This document shows positions 9,877 through 19,176 of a stretch of 64,000 bases of DNA, one piece after another; the stretch's first letter is position 1; each line of letters opens with the position of its first letter. The translations under genes were made by a program, and so were the position numbers. The stretch comes from SZAS-79 sp963844255 (GTDB lineage: Bacteria; Pseudomonadota; Gammaproteobacteria; Burkholderiales; SG8-39). The notes under the pieces are model-generated. The model made no database searches. It worked only from the letters and a program-made list of their open reading frames with translations, and had not been told where the DNA came from. The stretch covers positions 8,317-72,316 of the forward strand of contig CAWJNP010000008.1 in NCBI GenBank assembly GCA_963844255.1, written 5' to 3'.

Positions 9877-12014
9877 ATGCAGTGCAATCGGTTCGCTTCA
9901 CCGACATCCAGCGCGTGCTCGCGCTGTTCACCCAGGGCCTGACCGGACGCCGCCTGCACCTCAAGCCGCGCGAGACGCATACGGTTGACCTGCGCAGGCA
10001 CGCGCTTGAGATCGACGGCCTGTCCATCCGGTTGCCCGTGGAGATTGCGGATTTCGCGACCCCGCGGAACAACCTTGGGGCCTATCGAATCGCCGTACTG
10101 CACCAGATCGGGTATCTGGAGAACGGGACCTATGCATTCGATCTGCGCACGGCGGCGACGCGCATGCGCTTGCCACCGTGGGTCGCCCGCGCCCCGGCGA
10201 CGCATCTGCCGCGGCGCCTGCCGCGCGCGCGGGTTGCGGACCTCGAGCGCTTTCTCGCCGGCGCGCATCGTCCCGTGCTCCTGCGTCGCGTATTCACCAC
10301 GCTGGAAGACCTGCGCATCGACACCGCAATGCGCGCGCGCTATCCCGGGGCGCGCGCTGATCTTGATCGTGTCCTGGCGCATGCACTAGCGGCCCGGCCG
10401 CCGCTCGCCATGCGGCGCCGCCTGTCGGCCCTGGTCGAAGCGCTGGTGCAGTTCTCGCTGGGTGCGGCGCCGCCGGCTTTGCTTGCACAGGACGACACCG
10501 GATTGCTGGCGCCCATCCTCGACACCGCGCAGGATCTGCTGCGGCCCGGTGCCAGCGTATACGACAGCGCGCGCTGTGCGCTCGAAATCTGCGCGTTGCT
10601 CGAGGGTCTGTTCCGGCGGATGCCCTCGGAGCGGCTGGCGGACGACGAGGTGCCGGCGGACCTTTCTCCATCGGTGGAAGGCGCGGCCGTCGACAGTGCG
10701 GGCGCGCCTCTCGACGAGCAGGGCGAAGGCAGGGCCGAACCCGCCGACGAAGACCTGGATGTTCCCGGCGTGGCGTTTCGCGGCGAGTTGCGCGCCGACC
10801 GCAGCATCGTGCATGTACATGGTGGAACGCCCGGCGGGGGGCTGCAGGAGACCGATGCGCCGGGAATAGCGGACGCCGAAACGCCCGACGGCCAAAAGAG
10901 CGATGACGGGGCTGCACCCGATGCACGGCCGCGTGTGCCGGTCGCGCGTCGTGCCGCGCAGGATGGACCGCTCAGTTTCTACTACGACGAATGGGATTGC
11001 CACGCGCAGGCCTATCTCCGTGGCTGGTGCCGTCTCTACGAACACCGGCTGCGCGGCGAGGACTTCGAATTCATCGCCGCGGCGCGACGCCGAAACGCGC
11101 AACTCCTGCATCGCGTGAAGCGGCAGTTCAGTTTCATCAAGCCGGAGTCCTGGCATCGCGTGCATCGCGCGAGTGACGGCGACGAACTCGAACTCGACGC
11201 GGTGATCGACGCGGTGATCGACCGCCGCAGCGGCCATGCCACCGACGCGAATCTCTACGTGCGGCGCGATCGCGGCCTGCGCGAAGTCGCCGCGGCCTTC
11301 CTGGTCGATACGAGCGCGTCGACCGATTTTCCGATTCCCGATGCGGGCACTGCGCCCGCGGCCGGTCCCGTGGAGCAGGACCTCTACCTCTGGGGTCGCG
11401 GCAGCACGCCGATCGATATCACGCCCTCGGCGCCCAGGCGTCGCGTCATCGATGTCGCCAAGGAAGCGCTGGCGCTGATGTGCGACGCGCTCGAGCGGCT
11501 CGGCGACAGCCACGCGGTCTACGGATTTTCCGGCGACGGTCGGGAGAATGTGGAGTTCAACGTGGTCAAGGACTTCGGCGACCGGCTCTCGTCGCGCACC
11601 TGGGCGGCACTCGCGGCGATGTCGCCGCGGCGCTCGACGCGCATGGGGCCGGCGATCCGCCACGCGGCGGCCAAGCTCATGCGCCAGCCCCTGCGCCGCA
11701 AGGTGCTGATCGTCGTTTCCGACGGCTATCCGGAAGACCGCGACTATGGTCCCGACCGGCTGGACCGCGAGTACGGCATCCTCGATACGGCGCGCGCGCT
11801 GCAGGAAGCGGAGCAGGCCGGCATCTCGACCTTCTGCATCACCATCGATCCGGCGGGCAACGATTACCTGCGCCGCATGTGCGAGGCAGACCGATACCTC
11901 GTGATCAGTGATGTGGCCGCACTGCCGGCCGAACTGACCAAGGTGTACCGGAAGCTGACCGGATTCAGGACGTCGTCACGGCGAAGACCGGCACCGCAGC
12001 CGCCGTCCCCTTGA
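9873..12014 (+). CDS. CbbO/NorD-type von Willebrand factor A domain protein
   Basis: 713-residue partner of the upstream ATPase. The N-terminal 400 or so residues are helical and Arg-rich. Residues about 270-365 are low-complexity and acidic and may be a flexible linker. The C-terminal VWA domain (about 475-690) carries a complete MIDAS start, DTSAS near residue 479, with SPRRSTRMGPAIRH and VSDGYPED further on. In CbbQO and NorQD the metal in the MIDAS binds an acidic residue of the client. GTG start at 9873 overlaps the ATPase stop. The client is unknown here because no Rubisco or NO-reductase gene is adjacent. Confidence 0.87.
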   Translation: MNAVQSVRFTDIQRVLALFTQGLTGRRLHLKPRETHTVDLRRHALEIDGLSIRLPVEIADFATPRNNLGAYRIAVLHQIGYLENGTYAFDLRTAATRMRLPPWVARAPATHLPRRLPRARVADLERFLAGAHRPVLLRRVFTTLEDLRIDTAMRARYPGARADLDRVLAHALAARPPLAMRRRLSALVEALVQFSLGAAPPALLAQDDTGLLAPILDTAQDLLRPGASVYDSARCALEICALLEGLFRRMPSERLADDEVPADLSPSVEGAAVDSAGAPLDEQGEGRAEPADEDLDVPGVAFRGELRADRSIVHVHGGTPGGGLQETDAPGIADAETPDGQKSDDGAAPDARPRVPVARRAAQDGPLSFYYDEWDCHAQAYLRGWCRLYEHRLRGEDFEFIAAARRRNAQLLHRVKRQFSFIKPESWHRVHRASDGDELELDAVIDAVIDRRSGHATDANLYVRRDRGLREVAAAFLVDTSASTDFPIPDAGTAPAAGPVEQDLYLWGRGSTPIDITPSAPRRRVIDVAKEALALMCDALERLGDSHAVYGFSGDGRENVEFNVVKDFGDRLSSRTWAALAAMSPRRSTRMGPAIRHAAAKLMRQPLRRKVLIVVSDGYPEDRDYGPDRLDREYGILDTARALQEAEQAGISTFCITIDPAGNDYLRRMCEADRYLVISDVAALPAELTKVYRKLTGFRTSSRRRPAPQPPSP

Positions 12015-12115
12015 ACCGCGCCTCGCTTTCAAGCAGACGCTTGCGGGCGGCACGCAGTTGGGCCGCGAGGGCGCTCCCCTGCCAGACGGGCATAATTCTT
12101 AAACATTTGTACCGT

Positions 12116-12140
12116 AAAACCAGCCATGGGAGCCGGTTTT
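12116..12140 (+). terminator. Imperfect hairpin after the VWA gene, in an AT-rich gap
   Basis: AAAACCAGC and GCCGGTTTT pair with one mismatch around a 7-nt loop, 100 nt after the VWA stop. No clean T-run follows, but the next 45 nt are unusually AT-rich for this contig (about 12141-12172). The gap 12015-12263 probably holds the end of the previous transcript and the promoter of glyA. No confident -35/-10 pair could be chosen. Confidence 0.3.
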
Positions 12141-12263
12141 GTGTCAATTGATATATTAATAAGTTTATATTTCACTCTGCCGCGCCCGGCCGGCACCAGC
12201 TTCCCCGGCCCCCGCTGGTAGAATCCGGGCTCCCCGAATCCCCCCTTCATACCCCCTTCCGCC

Positions 12264-13505
<1,242 letters not shown>

Positions 13506-13514
13506 GCGACCGTC

Positions 13515-13976
13515 ATGCGCTGCCCCTTCTGCGAATCGGAGGACACCCAGGTCCTCGACACGCGCTCCAATCCGGACACGAATTCGATTCGCCGCAGGAG
13601 GAAGTGCGTGGCCTGCGACAAGCGCTTCACGACCTACGAAAAGGTCGAGCTGCGCATGCCGCGACTGGTCAAGAAGGACGGAAGCCGCATGGATTTCGAC
13701 CGGGACAAGGTCCTGGGCAGCATGATGCTCGCGCTCCGAAAGCGCGAGGTGGCCACCGACAAGGTCGACGCCGCGGTCGACCGCATCGAGGAAAAGTTGC
13801 GTTCCTCGGGTGAGCGCGAGCTGCCCACCGCCAAGGTCGGCGAACTGGTGATGCGCGAACTCGCCCGGCTCGACAAGGTCGCCTACATCCGCTTCGCCTC
13901 GGTCTATCGCAGCTTCGACACGCCGGACGATTTCCGCGAAGCCGTGCTCGAAGTCAAGAAGCCCAGACGGAAGTAA
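13515..13976 (+). CDS. nrdR: Transcriptional repressor NrdR
   Basis: 153-residue Zn-ribbon/ATP-cone repressor of ribonucleotide reductase genes. Zinc ligands are C3, C6, C31 and C34 (CPFC and CVAC). The RRRR segment and the ATP-cone (about 49-139, starting LVKKDGSRMDFDRDKV) follow. It reads nucleotide levels through the ATP-cone and binds NrdR boxes at nrd promoters. The gene is 10 nt after glyA and 2 nt before ribD, so it is in the same operon. Confidence 0.97.
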   Translation: MRCPFCESEDTQVLDTRSNPDTNSIRRRRKCVACDKRFTTYEKVELRMPRLVKKDGSRMDFDRDKVLGSMMLALRKREVATDKVDAAVDRIEEKLRSSGERELPTAKVGELVMRELARLDKVAYIRFASVYRSFDTPDDFREAVLEVKKPRRK

Positions 13977-13978
13977 GC

Positions 13979-15070
13979 ATGTTCACCGCGGCCGATCGCG
14001 AGCACATGGCCCGGGCGCTGGAACTCGCGGCGCTCGGCATGAACACGGCCACGCCCAATCCGCGCGTCGGCTGCGTGATCGTGCGCGATGGCGTCGTGGT
14101 CGGCGAGGGCTGGCACAAGCGCGCCGGCGAACCTCACGCCGAGGTCCACGCGCTCGCCGCCGCGGGTGAAAGGGCGCGCGGGGCCACTGTCTATGTCACG
14201 CTCGAACCCTGCAGCCACACCGGACGCACGCCCCCCTGCGCCGACGCGCTGATCCGCGCCGACGTCGGCCGGGTCGTGGCCGCGATGCGCGACCCCAACC
14301 CGCAGGGTGCGGGCGGCGGAGACAAACTCGACGCGGCCGGAATCCGGTTCGAGTCCGGCCTGCTGGAGGCCGAGGCGCAGGAACTCAACATCGGTTTCGC
14401 ATCCCGTGTCACGCGCGGCCGGCCCTGGGTGCGGATGAAGATCGCCGCGAGCCTGGACGGGCGCACGGCGCTTGCCAACGGACAGTCGCAATGGATCACG
14501 GGAAACGAGGCGCGCGCCGACGGCCACCGCTGGCGCGCGCGCGCCTGCGCGATCCTCACCGGCATCGGTACGGTAACCGCCGACGATCCGCAGCTTACGG
14601 TGCGCGACGTTCCGGTGGAGCGCCAGCCGTTGCGTGTGATCGTTGACAGCCGGCTCGATACACCGCAGTCGGCGCGCATCCTGCAGGGCGGGAACGTGCT
14701 GTTGTTCTGTGCGTCGGACAAACCGGCCGAGCGCGCGGCGCTCGAGGCGCGCGGGGCCGAGGTGGCGGTGCTCGCCAATGCGCAGGGCAAGGTCGACCTG
14801 CCGGCGATGCTCGTCGCGCTCGCGGCGCGCGGAATCAACGAACTTCACGTCGAGGCCGGTGTCAAACTCAACGGGTCGCTGCTGCGCGAGGGCTGTGTCG
14901 ACGAACTGCTTGTCTACCTGGCGCCATCGCTGCTCGGTGATGCGGCACAGGGCATGGCGAGCATCGCTGCCATGACCTCGCTGGACGAACGCGTCACGCT
15001 GGGCTTCAGGTCGGTCGAGCGGATCGGCGCGGACCTGCGGATACTCGCCAGGCTGAAGGGCACGGGCTGA
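13979..15070 (+). CDS. ribD: Bifunctional riboflavin deaminase/reductase RibD
   Basis: 363-residue fusion of a cytidine-deaminase-fold pyrimidine deaminase and a DHFR-fold reductase; steps two and three of riboflavin synthesis from GTP. The zinc site is H53-A-E55 plus C78 and C87 in PCSHTGRTPPC. The reductase half begins near residue 145 (RPWVRMKIAASLDGRTA), with ITGNEAR and a C-terminal NELHVEAGVKLNGSLL segment. One stretch near residues 108-113 (GAGGGDKL) differs from the usual VAGKGL motif between the domains; this could be a local substitution or a pair of compensating base errors. Confidence 0.96.
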   Translation: MFTAADREHMARALELAALGMNTATPNPRVGCVIVRDGVVVGEGWHKRAGEPHAEVHALAAAGERARGATVYVTLEPCSHTGRTPPCADALIRADVGRVVAAMRDPNPQGAGGGDKLDAAGIRFESGLLEAEAQELNIGFASRVTRGRPWVRMKIAASLDGRTALANGQSQWITGNEARADGHRWRARACAILTGIGTVTADDPQLTVRDVPVERQPLRVIVDSRLDTPQSARILQGGNVLLFCASDKPAERAALEARGAEVAVLANAQGKVDLPAMLVALAARGINELHVEAGVKLNGSLLREGCVDELLVYLAPSLLGDAAQGMASIAAMTSLDERVTLGFRSVERIGADLRILARLKGTG

Positions 15071-15082
15071 TGGGCAACAATC

Positions 15083-15685
15083 GTGTTTAGCGGCATCGTC
15101 GCGGCAATCGGAACGATCGAGACGGTCGAGCCGCTGGACCGGGGCGTACGCCTGACGATCGAAGCGCAGGCCCTTGACCTGTCGGACGTGAAGATTGGCG
15201 ATTCGATCGCGGTCAACGGAGCCTGCATGACCGTCACCTCCATTGCGGGTCCCCGGTTTACGGTCGACGTGTCGCGCGAATCGCTGGACGTGACCGTGGG
15301 GCTGGGCGCACCCGGGCGGGTCAACCTCGAAAAAGCGATGGCGCTGGGCGACCGCATAGACGGTCATCTCGTGACCGGCCATGTCGACGGCGTTGGCGAG
15401 GTGACCTCCTTCGAGCAGCTTGGGGAATCGTGGCGCCTCGCCGTGCGCGCGCCGCAGGCACTGGCGCGCTACATCGCCCGAAAGGGCTCGGTGACCGTCA
15501 ACGGAGTGAGCCTGACCGTCAACCGCGTCGAGGACGGTGCGTCCGACACGACCTTCGAGGTCAATCTGATCCCGCACACGCTGGAGGTCACGACCCTCTC
15601 CGGGCTCGCGCCGGGCGCCGGCGTGAACCTCGAGATCGACCTGCTCGCGCGCTACCTGGAGCGCATGGTGGCGGCCGGCCGCTAG
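15083..15685 (+). CDS. ribE: Riboflavin synthase, alpha subunit
   Basis: 200-residue protein with two tandem lumazine-binding barrels (about 1-95 and 96-195). It dismutates two 6,7-dimethyl-8-ribityllumazine molecules to riboflavin. The diagnostic N-terminus FSGIV follows a GTG at 15083; homologues start exactly at M-F-S/T-G-I, so GTG is the start despite no clear Shine-Dalgarno. Repeat motifs are VNGACMTV and VNGVSLTV, with LVTGHVDG opening the second half. It lies 12 nt after ribD. The ribBA and ribH genes are not in the window. Confidence 0.95.
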   Translation: MFSGIVAAIGTIETVEPLDRGVRLTIEAQALDLSDVKIGDSIAVNGACMTVTSIAGPRFTVDVSRESLDVTVGLGAPGRVNLEKAMALGDRIDGHLVTGHVDGVGEVTSFEQLGESWRLAVRAPQALARYIARKGSVTVNGVSLTVNRVEDGASDTTFEVNLIPHTLEVTTLSGLAPGAGVNLEIDLLARYLERMVAAGR

Positions 15686-15712
15686 GGTCGAGCACACAAC
15701 TGGGAGAGCGAC

Positions 15713-15958
15713 ATGCGGTTTCTTGCAATCTTTTGCATTCTCAGCCTCACGGGCTGTGCCACGCCCGAGCAGCGCGCCGAGGACCTTGCGGCCTACATCA
15801 ACGAGAACTACACGGCTCCCTGCTCGAAGCTGGGCTACGCGCCGGGCAGCGAGGGCCATCGCAACTGCATGCTGTCTCTCTACAACACCGACCAGGTGCG
15901 CATGTCCGCCATCCCGCAGTTCCACATGTACCCGCCCGCCGGCCGGATCAGGCGCTGA
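15713..15958 (+). CDS. Small lipoprotein
   Basis: 81 residues with a short signal peptide ending in a lipobox (LTGC, Cys at residue 15), so it should be lipidated and anchored in a membrane. The mature part has two more Cys (PCSKLG and RNCML) that could form a disulfide. GGGAGAG lies 4 nt upstream of the ATG. No known family recognised. It is downstream of ribE and upstream of the kinase gene on the same strand; a link to either is not shown. Confidence 0.75.
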   Translation: MRFLAIFCILSLTGCATPEQRAEDLAAYINENYTAPCSKLGYAPGSEGHRNCMLSLYNTDQVRMSAIPQFHMYPPAGRIRR

Positions 15959-16052
15959 GCCGAGCCCCTCTCTTTGGGTAGAGTGCGCTGCGGTTCGCCG
16001 CGGAGTATTCTGCGGCTGCCGGTCGAGGCGAGGCCGGGGCAAGGGGGGGACG

Positions 16053-17327
16053 GTGGCTGATCGGATAGGAAAGTACGAAATCAAGCGGTTGCTCGGGCAG
16101 GGCGCTTCGGGCAGCGTTTATCTCGCCATCGACACGTTTTCGAGCGCCGAAGTCGCACTGAAGGTGATCAATCCGGAGATCTTCAAGGACCCGGAATTCG
16201 GCGAAGTGCTGCGCGAGCAGTTCCTCAACGAGGCCTCGCTGGCCGGAAAGCTGACCCACCCGCATATCGTCGCGATTCTGGATGCCGTGGTGACCGAGGA
16301 GGCGGGCCACATCGCGATGGAGTACGTGCCCGGGGACAACCTTTCCCAGTACGCCAATCCTGCGAACCTGTTGTCGGTGGGTGACGCGATCGAAGTCGGG
16401 TTCAAGTGCTGCGGGGCCCTCGACTACGCATTTCGCGAAGGCGTGATCCATCGCGACATCAAGCCGGCCAACATCATGGTCGCAGGCGGCACCGAAGTGA
16501 AGATCACCGATTTCGGCGCGGCGTTCCTGCGCACGGGCAAGGGCAACACCACGGTCAGCATCGGCACACCGGCCTACATGTCGCCCGAGCAGTTGAACGG
16601 CGCCGAACTGACGCACAAGACCGACATGTACTGTGTCGGCGTGGTGCTCTACGAATTGCTCACCGGTGCGCGGCCGTTTGTCGATGTCACCATGCCCGGC
16701 CTGATCCGCAAGGTGCTGCAGGAGGTCCCGGCGCCGCCCAGTACGCTGCGCCCGTCGCTGACCAGGGACATCGACGCGCTGGTGCTCAAGGCGCTGGCCA
16801 AGAATCCGGACGATCGCTACACCAACTGGGCCGAGTTCGCGCTGGAGATCGCGAATATCGGCAAGCTCAGCATCTACGTGACCAGCATTCCGGATCTGGA
16901 AAGGTACGCGTCGCTGCGCGCGGTCCCGATGCTGTCCAAGCTGACCGACGGCGAGATCTGGGAGCTCGTCAAGGTGGCGAAATGGTCGCGCCAGCCGGCG
17001 CGCAAGGTCCTGCTCAAGGAGGACACGCCCGGGGAGTCGTTGCTGTTCCTCGCCAAGGGGGACCTCAAGGTGACCAAGCAGGGGCAGCTGCTCAACGTCA
17101 TCGGCGAGGGCGAATGGTTCGGCGAGATGTCCTACATTGCGAGCGGGGAACTGGCGCGCCAGGCGACGATCGAGTCGATGACCGATGTAACGGTCGCGGA
17201 GTTCGCGGTCGCGGAACTGGAACACACCAGCATGGGCTGCCGGCACCACCTGCTGCGCGCGCTGCTGCGCAACGTCGTCGACCGGCTGGCGCTGTCGAAC
17301 ACGAGGCTCGCGCAGTCCGCGCGCTGA
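16053..17327 (+). CDS. Ser/Thr protein kinase with C-terminal cyclic-nucleotide-binding domain
   Basis: 424 residues. The Hanks-type kinase domain spans about 1-270: Gly-rich loop GQGASGSVY, catalytic Lys in VALKVI, HRDIKPANIM, DFG in ITDFGAAF, and SPEQ in place of APE. Residues about 285-410 fit a CAP_ED/cNMP-binding domain (FGEMSY loop followed by ARQATIE, which keeps an Arg at the phosphate-binding site). No membrane segment is seen, so it is probably soluble. Start is GTG 16053 with a G-rich ribosome site; longer open frame upstream overlaps the lipoprotein gene and is unlikely. The stop overlaps the ATG of the next gene (TGATG). Cyclic-nucleotide control of the kinase is inferred, not shown. 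Confidence 0.9.
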   Translation: MADRIGKYEIKRLLGQGASGSVYLAIDTFSSAEVALKVINPEIFKDPEFGEVLREQFLNEASLAGKLTHPHIVAILDAVVTEEAGHIAMEYVPGDNLSQYANPANLLSVGDAIEVGFKCCGALDYAFREGVIHRDIKPANIMVAGGTEVKITDFGAAFLRTGKGNTTVSIGTPAYMSPEQLNGAELTHKTDMYCVGVVLYELLTGARPFVDVTMPGLIRKVLQEVPAPPSTLRPSLTRDIDALVLKALAKNPDDRYTNWAEFALEIANIGKLSIYVTSIPDLERYASLRAVPMLSKLTDGEIWELVKVAKWSRQPARKVLLKEDTPGESLLFLAKGDLKVTKQGQLLNVIGEGEWFGEMSYIASGELARQATIESMTDVTVAEFAVAELEHTSMGCRHHLLRALLRNVVDRLALSNTRLAQSAR

Positions 17328-18235
17328 TGGCGGGCCGGAAGCGCGGTTTCCGTCGCGCCGTCGCACGGGCGCTTGGGCCGCTGCTGTTCTGCGCGGTACT
17401 TTGCAGCGCGTTGCACCCGGTGATGGTCCGGGCCCAGGCTGCCGCCGCGTCCGCTGCGGCCTCCGCCCCGCCTGCCGTGCCTGTCGCCGAGCCTGCCCTC
17501 CCTGCCGTCCCTCTTGTTACGCCCGTCGAGCCCGCTGCACTGCCATTGCCAACAGGGGTCCGGGTCATCGAGATCAAAGGCATGATCCGGCGCACGTTGG
17601 TTGCAAAACTGCGCGCTGCACTCCGGGGCGTCGACCACGCGCGGTTTCCGGCAGGCGCGCTGATTCTCCTCGACAGCCCGGGCGGGGACGGACTTGCCGC
17701 GCTCGAGGCCGGGCGCCTCGTGCGTGAGGCCGAGGCCCACGTGTTCGTGCGCAGCCGTTGTTCGAGCGCCTGCGTATTTATTCTCGCCGCGGGCGTGGTG
17801 CGGGGTGTCGCCGACGGCGCGACGGTCGCGATCCACCGGCCCCGGCTGACGACCTTCGTCAAAGGCCTCGGCGTGGTCGACATCAACACGGCGAGCAACA
17901 GGAACGCCGAGAAGGCCTTTGCGCTCGCCAACCGGCGCACGCAGGACTATCTCCTCGAGATGGGCATGCCCGATGCCCTGTACGAGGCGATGATGGCCGC
18001 GCCGAGCGAGCAGATGCGGCACCTGGGCAGCGTTGAACTCGAAGCGTTCAGTCTGACGGGATTCGAGGCCGGCTATCGCGAAACCCGCGTGGCCGAGGGT
18101 GCACAGAAGTATGGCATCACACCACAGGCGTTCGAGCGCCGCACCCTGCAGATGCCCAGGTCGTGCCTGACCGGCGAGTCGGCGCCGCGCGAAATCGTCC
18201 GTTGTTACCGGCGCGTGCTGCAGGCAGGGACATGA
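17327..18235 (+). CDS. Periplasmic ClpP-fold (COG3904-like) protein
   Basis: 302 residues. An N-terminal basic stretch and hydrophobic segment (about 10-32, ending near MVRAQA) look like a signal peptide. A Pro/Ala-rich spacer (35-70) follows. The body resembles ClpP/S49-type serine peptidase folds: SPGGDGLAALEAGRLVRE fits the oxyanion strand-helix, and SRCSSACVFILAAG holds the expected nucleophile position, with AIHRP next. The His and Asp partners cannot be placed confidently. The ATG overlaps the kinase stop by one base, so the pair is co-translated; the kinase could control it or it could feed a signal, but this is inference. Confidence 0.78.
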   Translation: MAGRKRGFRRAVARALGPLLFCAVLCSALHPVMVRAQAAAASAAASAPPAVPVAEPALPAVPLVTPVEPAALPLPTGVRVIEIKGMIRRTLVAKLRAALRGVDHARFPAGALILLDSPGGDGLAALEAGRLVREAEAHVFVRSRCSSACVFILAAGVVRGVADGATVAIHRPRLTTFVKGLGVVDINTASNRNAEKAFALANRRTQDYLLEMGMPDALYEAMMAAPSEQMRHLGSVELEAFSLTGFEAGYRETRVAEGAQKYGITPQAFERRTLQMPRSCLTGESAPREIVRCYRRVLQAGT

Positions 18236-18242
18236 GTCCCTG
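18225..18242 (+). terminator. Hairpin across a convergent gene end
   Basis: CAGGGAC and GTCCCTG form a perfect 7-bp stem around ATGA, spanning the stop codon of the ClpP-fold gene. The convergent deacetylase gene ends 18 nt later. No U-tract follows, so intrinsic termination is possible but weak. Confidence 0.35.
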
Positions 18243-18259
18243 TTCACCGGCAGCCTGCG

Positions 18260-19141
18260 CTACAGCCCCAGGCCGTCCACGTACCTGCACACCTCGCCCG
18301 GCGTCGTGAACCAGACGCGGTTGCTCGACATGATGTGCTCCAGCGCGCGGCGCAGGTGGCGAAGCCGGTAGGGCTGGCCCACGAGGTAGGGGTGCAGGGC
18401 GATGCCCATCACCAGCGGCTGGGCCTTGGACTGCGTGACCATCTCGTCGAAGTTGTCGATCACGAGATCAGCGAAATCGCGCCCGTCCATCTGCCGCGCG
18501 ACGATCATCGGGATGTCGTTGACTTCCTGCGGGTAGGGAATGCACCAGAGCGGCTTGCCGCTCCTCGTGCGGAACTTCACGGGCTGGTCGTCGATGCACC
18601 AGTTGAGCGTGTAGGTGTAGCCGGCCTCGGCCATGAGGTCCGGCGTAGTGAGGCTCTCCGAGAGCCACGGAGAGAGCCAGCCCTTGGGCGCGGTACCCGA
18701 TTCCTTTGCGATCCGGTCGCGACAGTATTCGATCAGTGCCTTCTCCTCAGGCTCGGGCATCGTTCCCTGGCGGTCGGAGTTGGTGTGTCCGTGGCCGATG
18801 ATCTCGTCCCCGCGCGCAACGAAGGCCTCGAGCACTTCGGGGCAGTAGTCGTACAGGGCGGTGTTGGTCAGCACGCCCACGGGAAGCTTCAACTGGTCGA
18901 AGAGTTCCAGCAGGCGCCAGACGCCGACCCGGTTGCCGTAGTCGCGCCAGGCGTAATTGCTGACGTCCGGCTGCGGGCTCTCGGGGCCGATGCGCGCGCC
19001 CAGGCCTGCGCCGAAATCGAAATGCTCCAGGTTGAAACCCAGGTAGACCGCGAGGCGCTTGCCGCCGGGAAAGCTGTAGTCCGGCCGTTTGTGGATCGGC
19101 ACGTAATCATAACGGCCATGGGGCTTGAGAAGGCGGGTCAT
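18260..19141 (-). CDS. Polysaccharide deacetylase (NodB/PuuE-type) family hydrolase
   Basis: 293-residue NodB-fold, metal-dependent amide hydrolase. The layout is closer to PuuE-type allantoinases and imide hydrolases than to secreted chitin deacetylases: no signal peptide, an N-terminal YDYVPIHKRPDYSFPGGKRLAVYLGFNLE segment, GVWRLLELFDQL, GHGHTNSD (metal His region), GWLSPWLSESLTTPDLMAEAGYTY, and IALHPYLVGQPYRLRHL near the C-terminus. It lies 35 nt after the fused ABC transporter gene, so it is probably the last gene of that operon and acts in the cytoplasm on an imported C-N compound. The exact substrate is unknown. Confidence 0.83.
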   Translation of the reverse strand: MTRLLKPHGRYDYVPIHKRPDYSFPGGKRLAVYLGFNLEHFDFGAGLGARIGPESPQPDVSNYAWRDYGNRVGVWRLLELFDQLKLPVGVLTNTALYDYCPEVLEAFVARGDEIIGHGHTNSDRQGTMPEPEEKALIEYCRDRIAKESGTAPKGWLSPWLSESLTTPDLMAEAGYTYTLNWCIDDQPVKFRTRSGKPLWCIPYPQEVNDIPMIVARQMDGRDFADLVIDNFDEMVTQSKAQPLVMGIALHPYLVGQPYRLRHLRRALEHIMSSNRVWFTTPGEVCRYVDGLGL

Positions 19142-19176
19142 GGAGGTCTCCTGGGGATGTCGGGCTGCCGGACTGC

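Noticed and set aside
9016..12014. Naming the pair cbbQ-cbbO or norQ-norD.
   Set aside because: Motifs do not separate the two and no client gene is present, so no symbol is given.
12141..12175. AT-rich stretch upstream of glyA as a specific promoter (TTGATA near 12148) or riboswitch.
   Set aside because: No -10 at correct spacing and no glycine- or THF-riboswitch core could be recognised, so only the gap is noted.
13904..16084. A 726-codon minus-strand frame under ribD/ribE.
   Set aside because: ribD and ribE are intact with catalytic motifs on the plus strand. The reverse frame lacks motifs and has no ribosome site.
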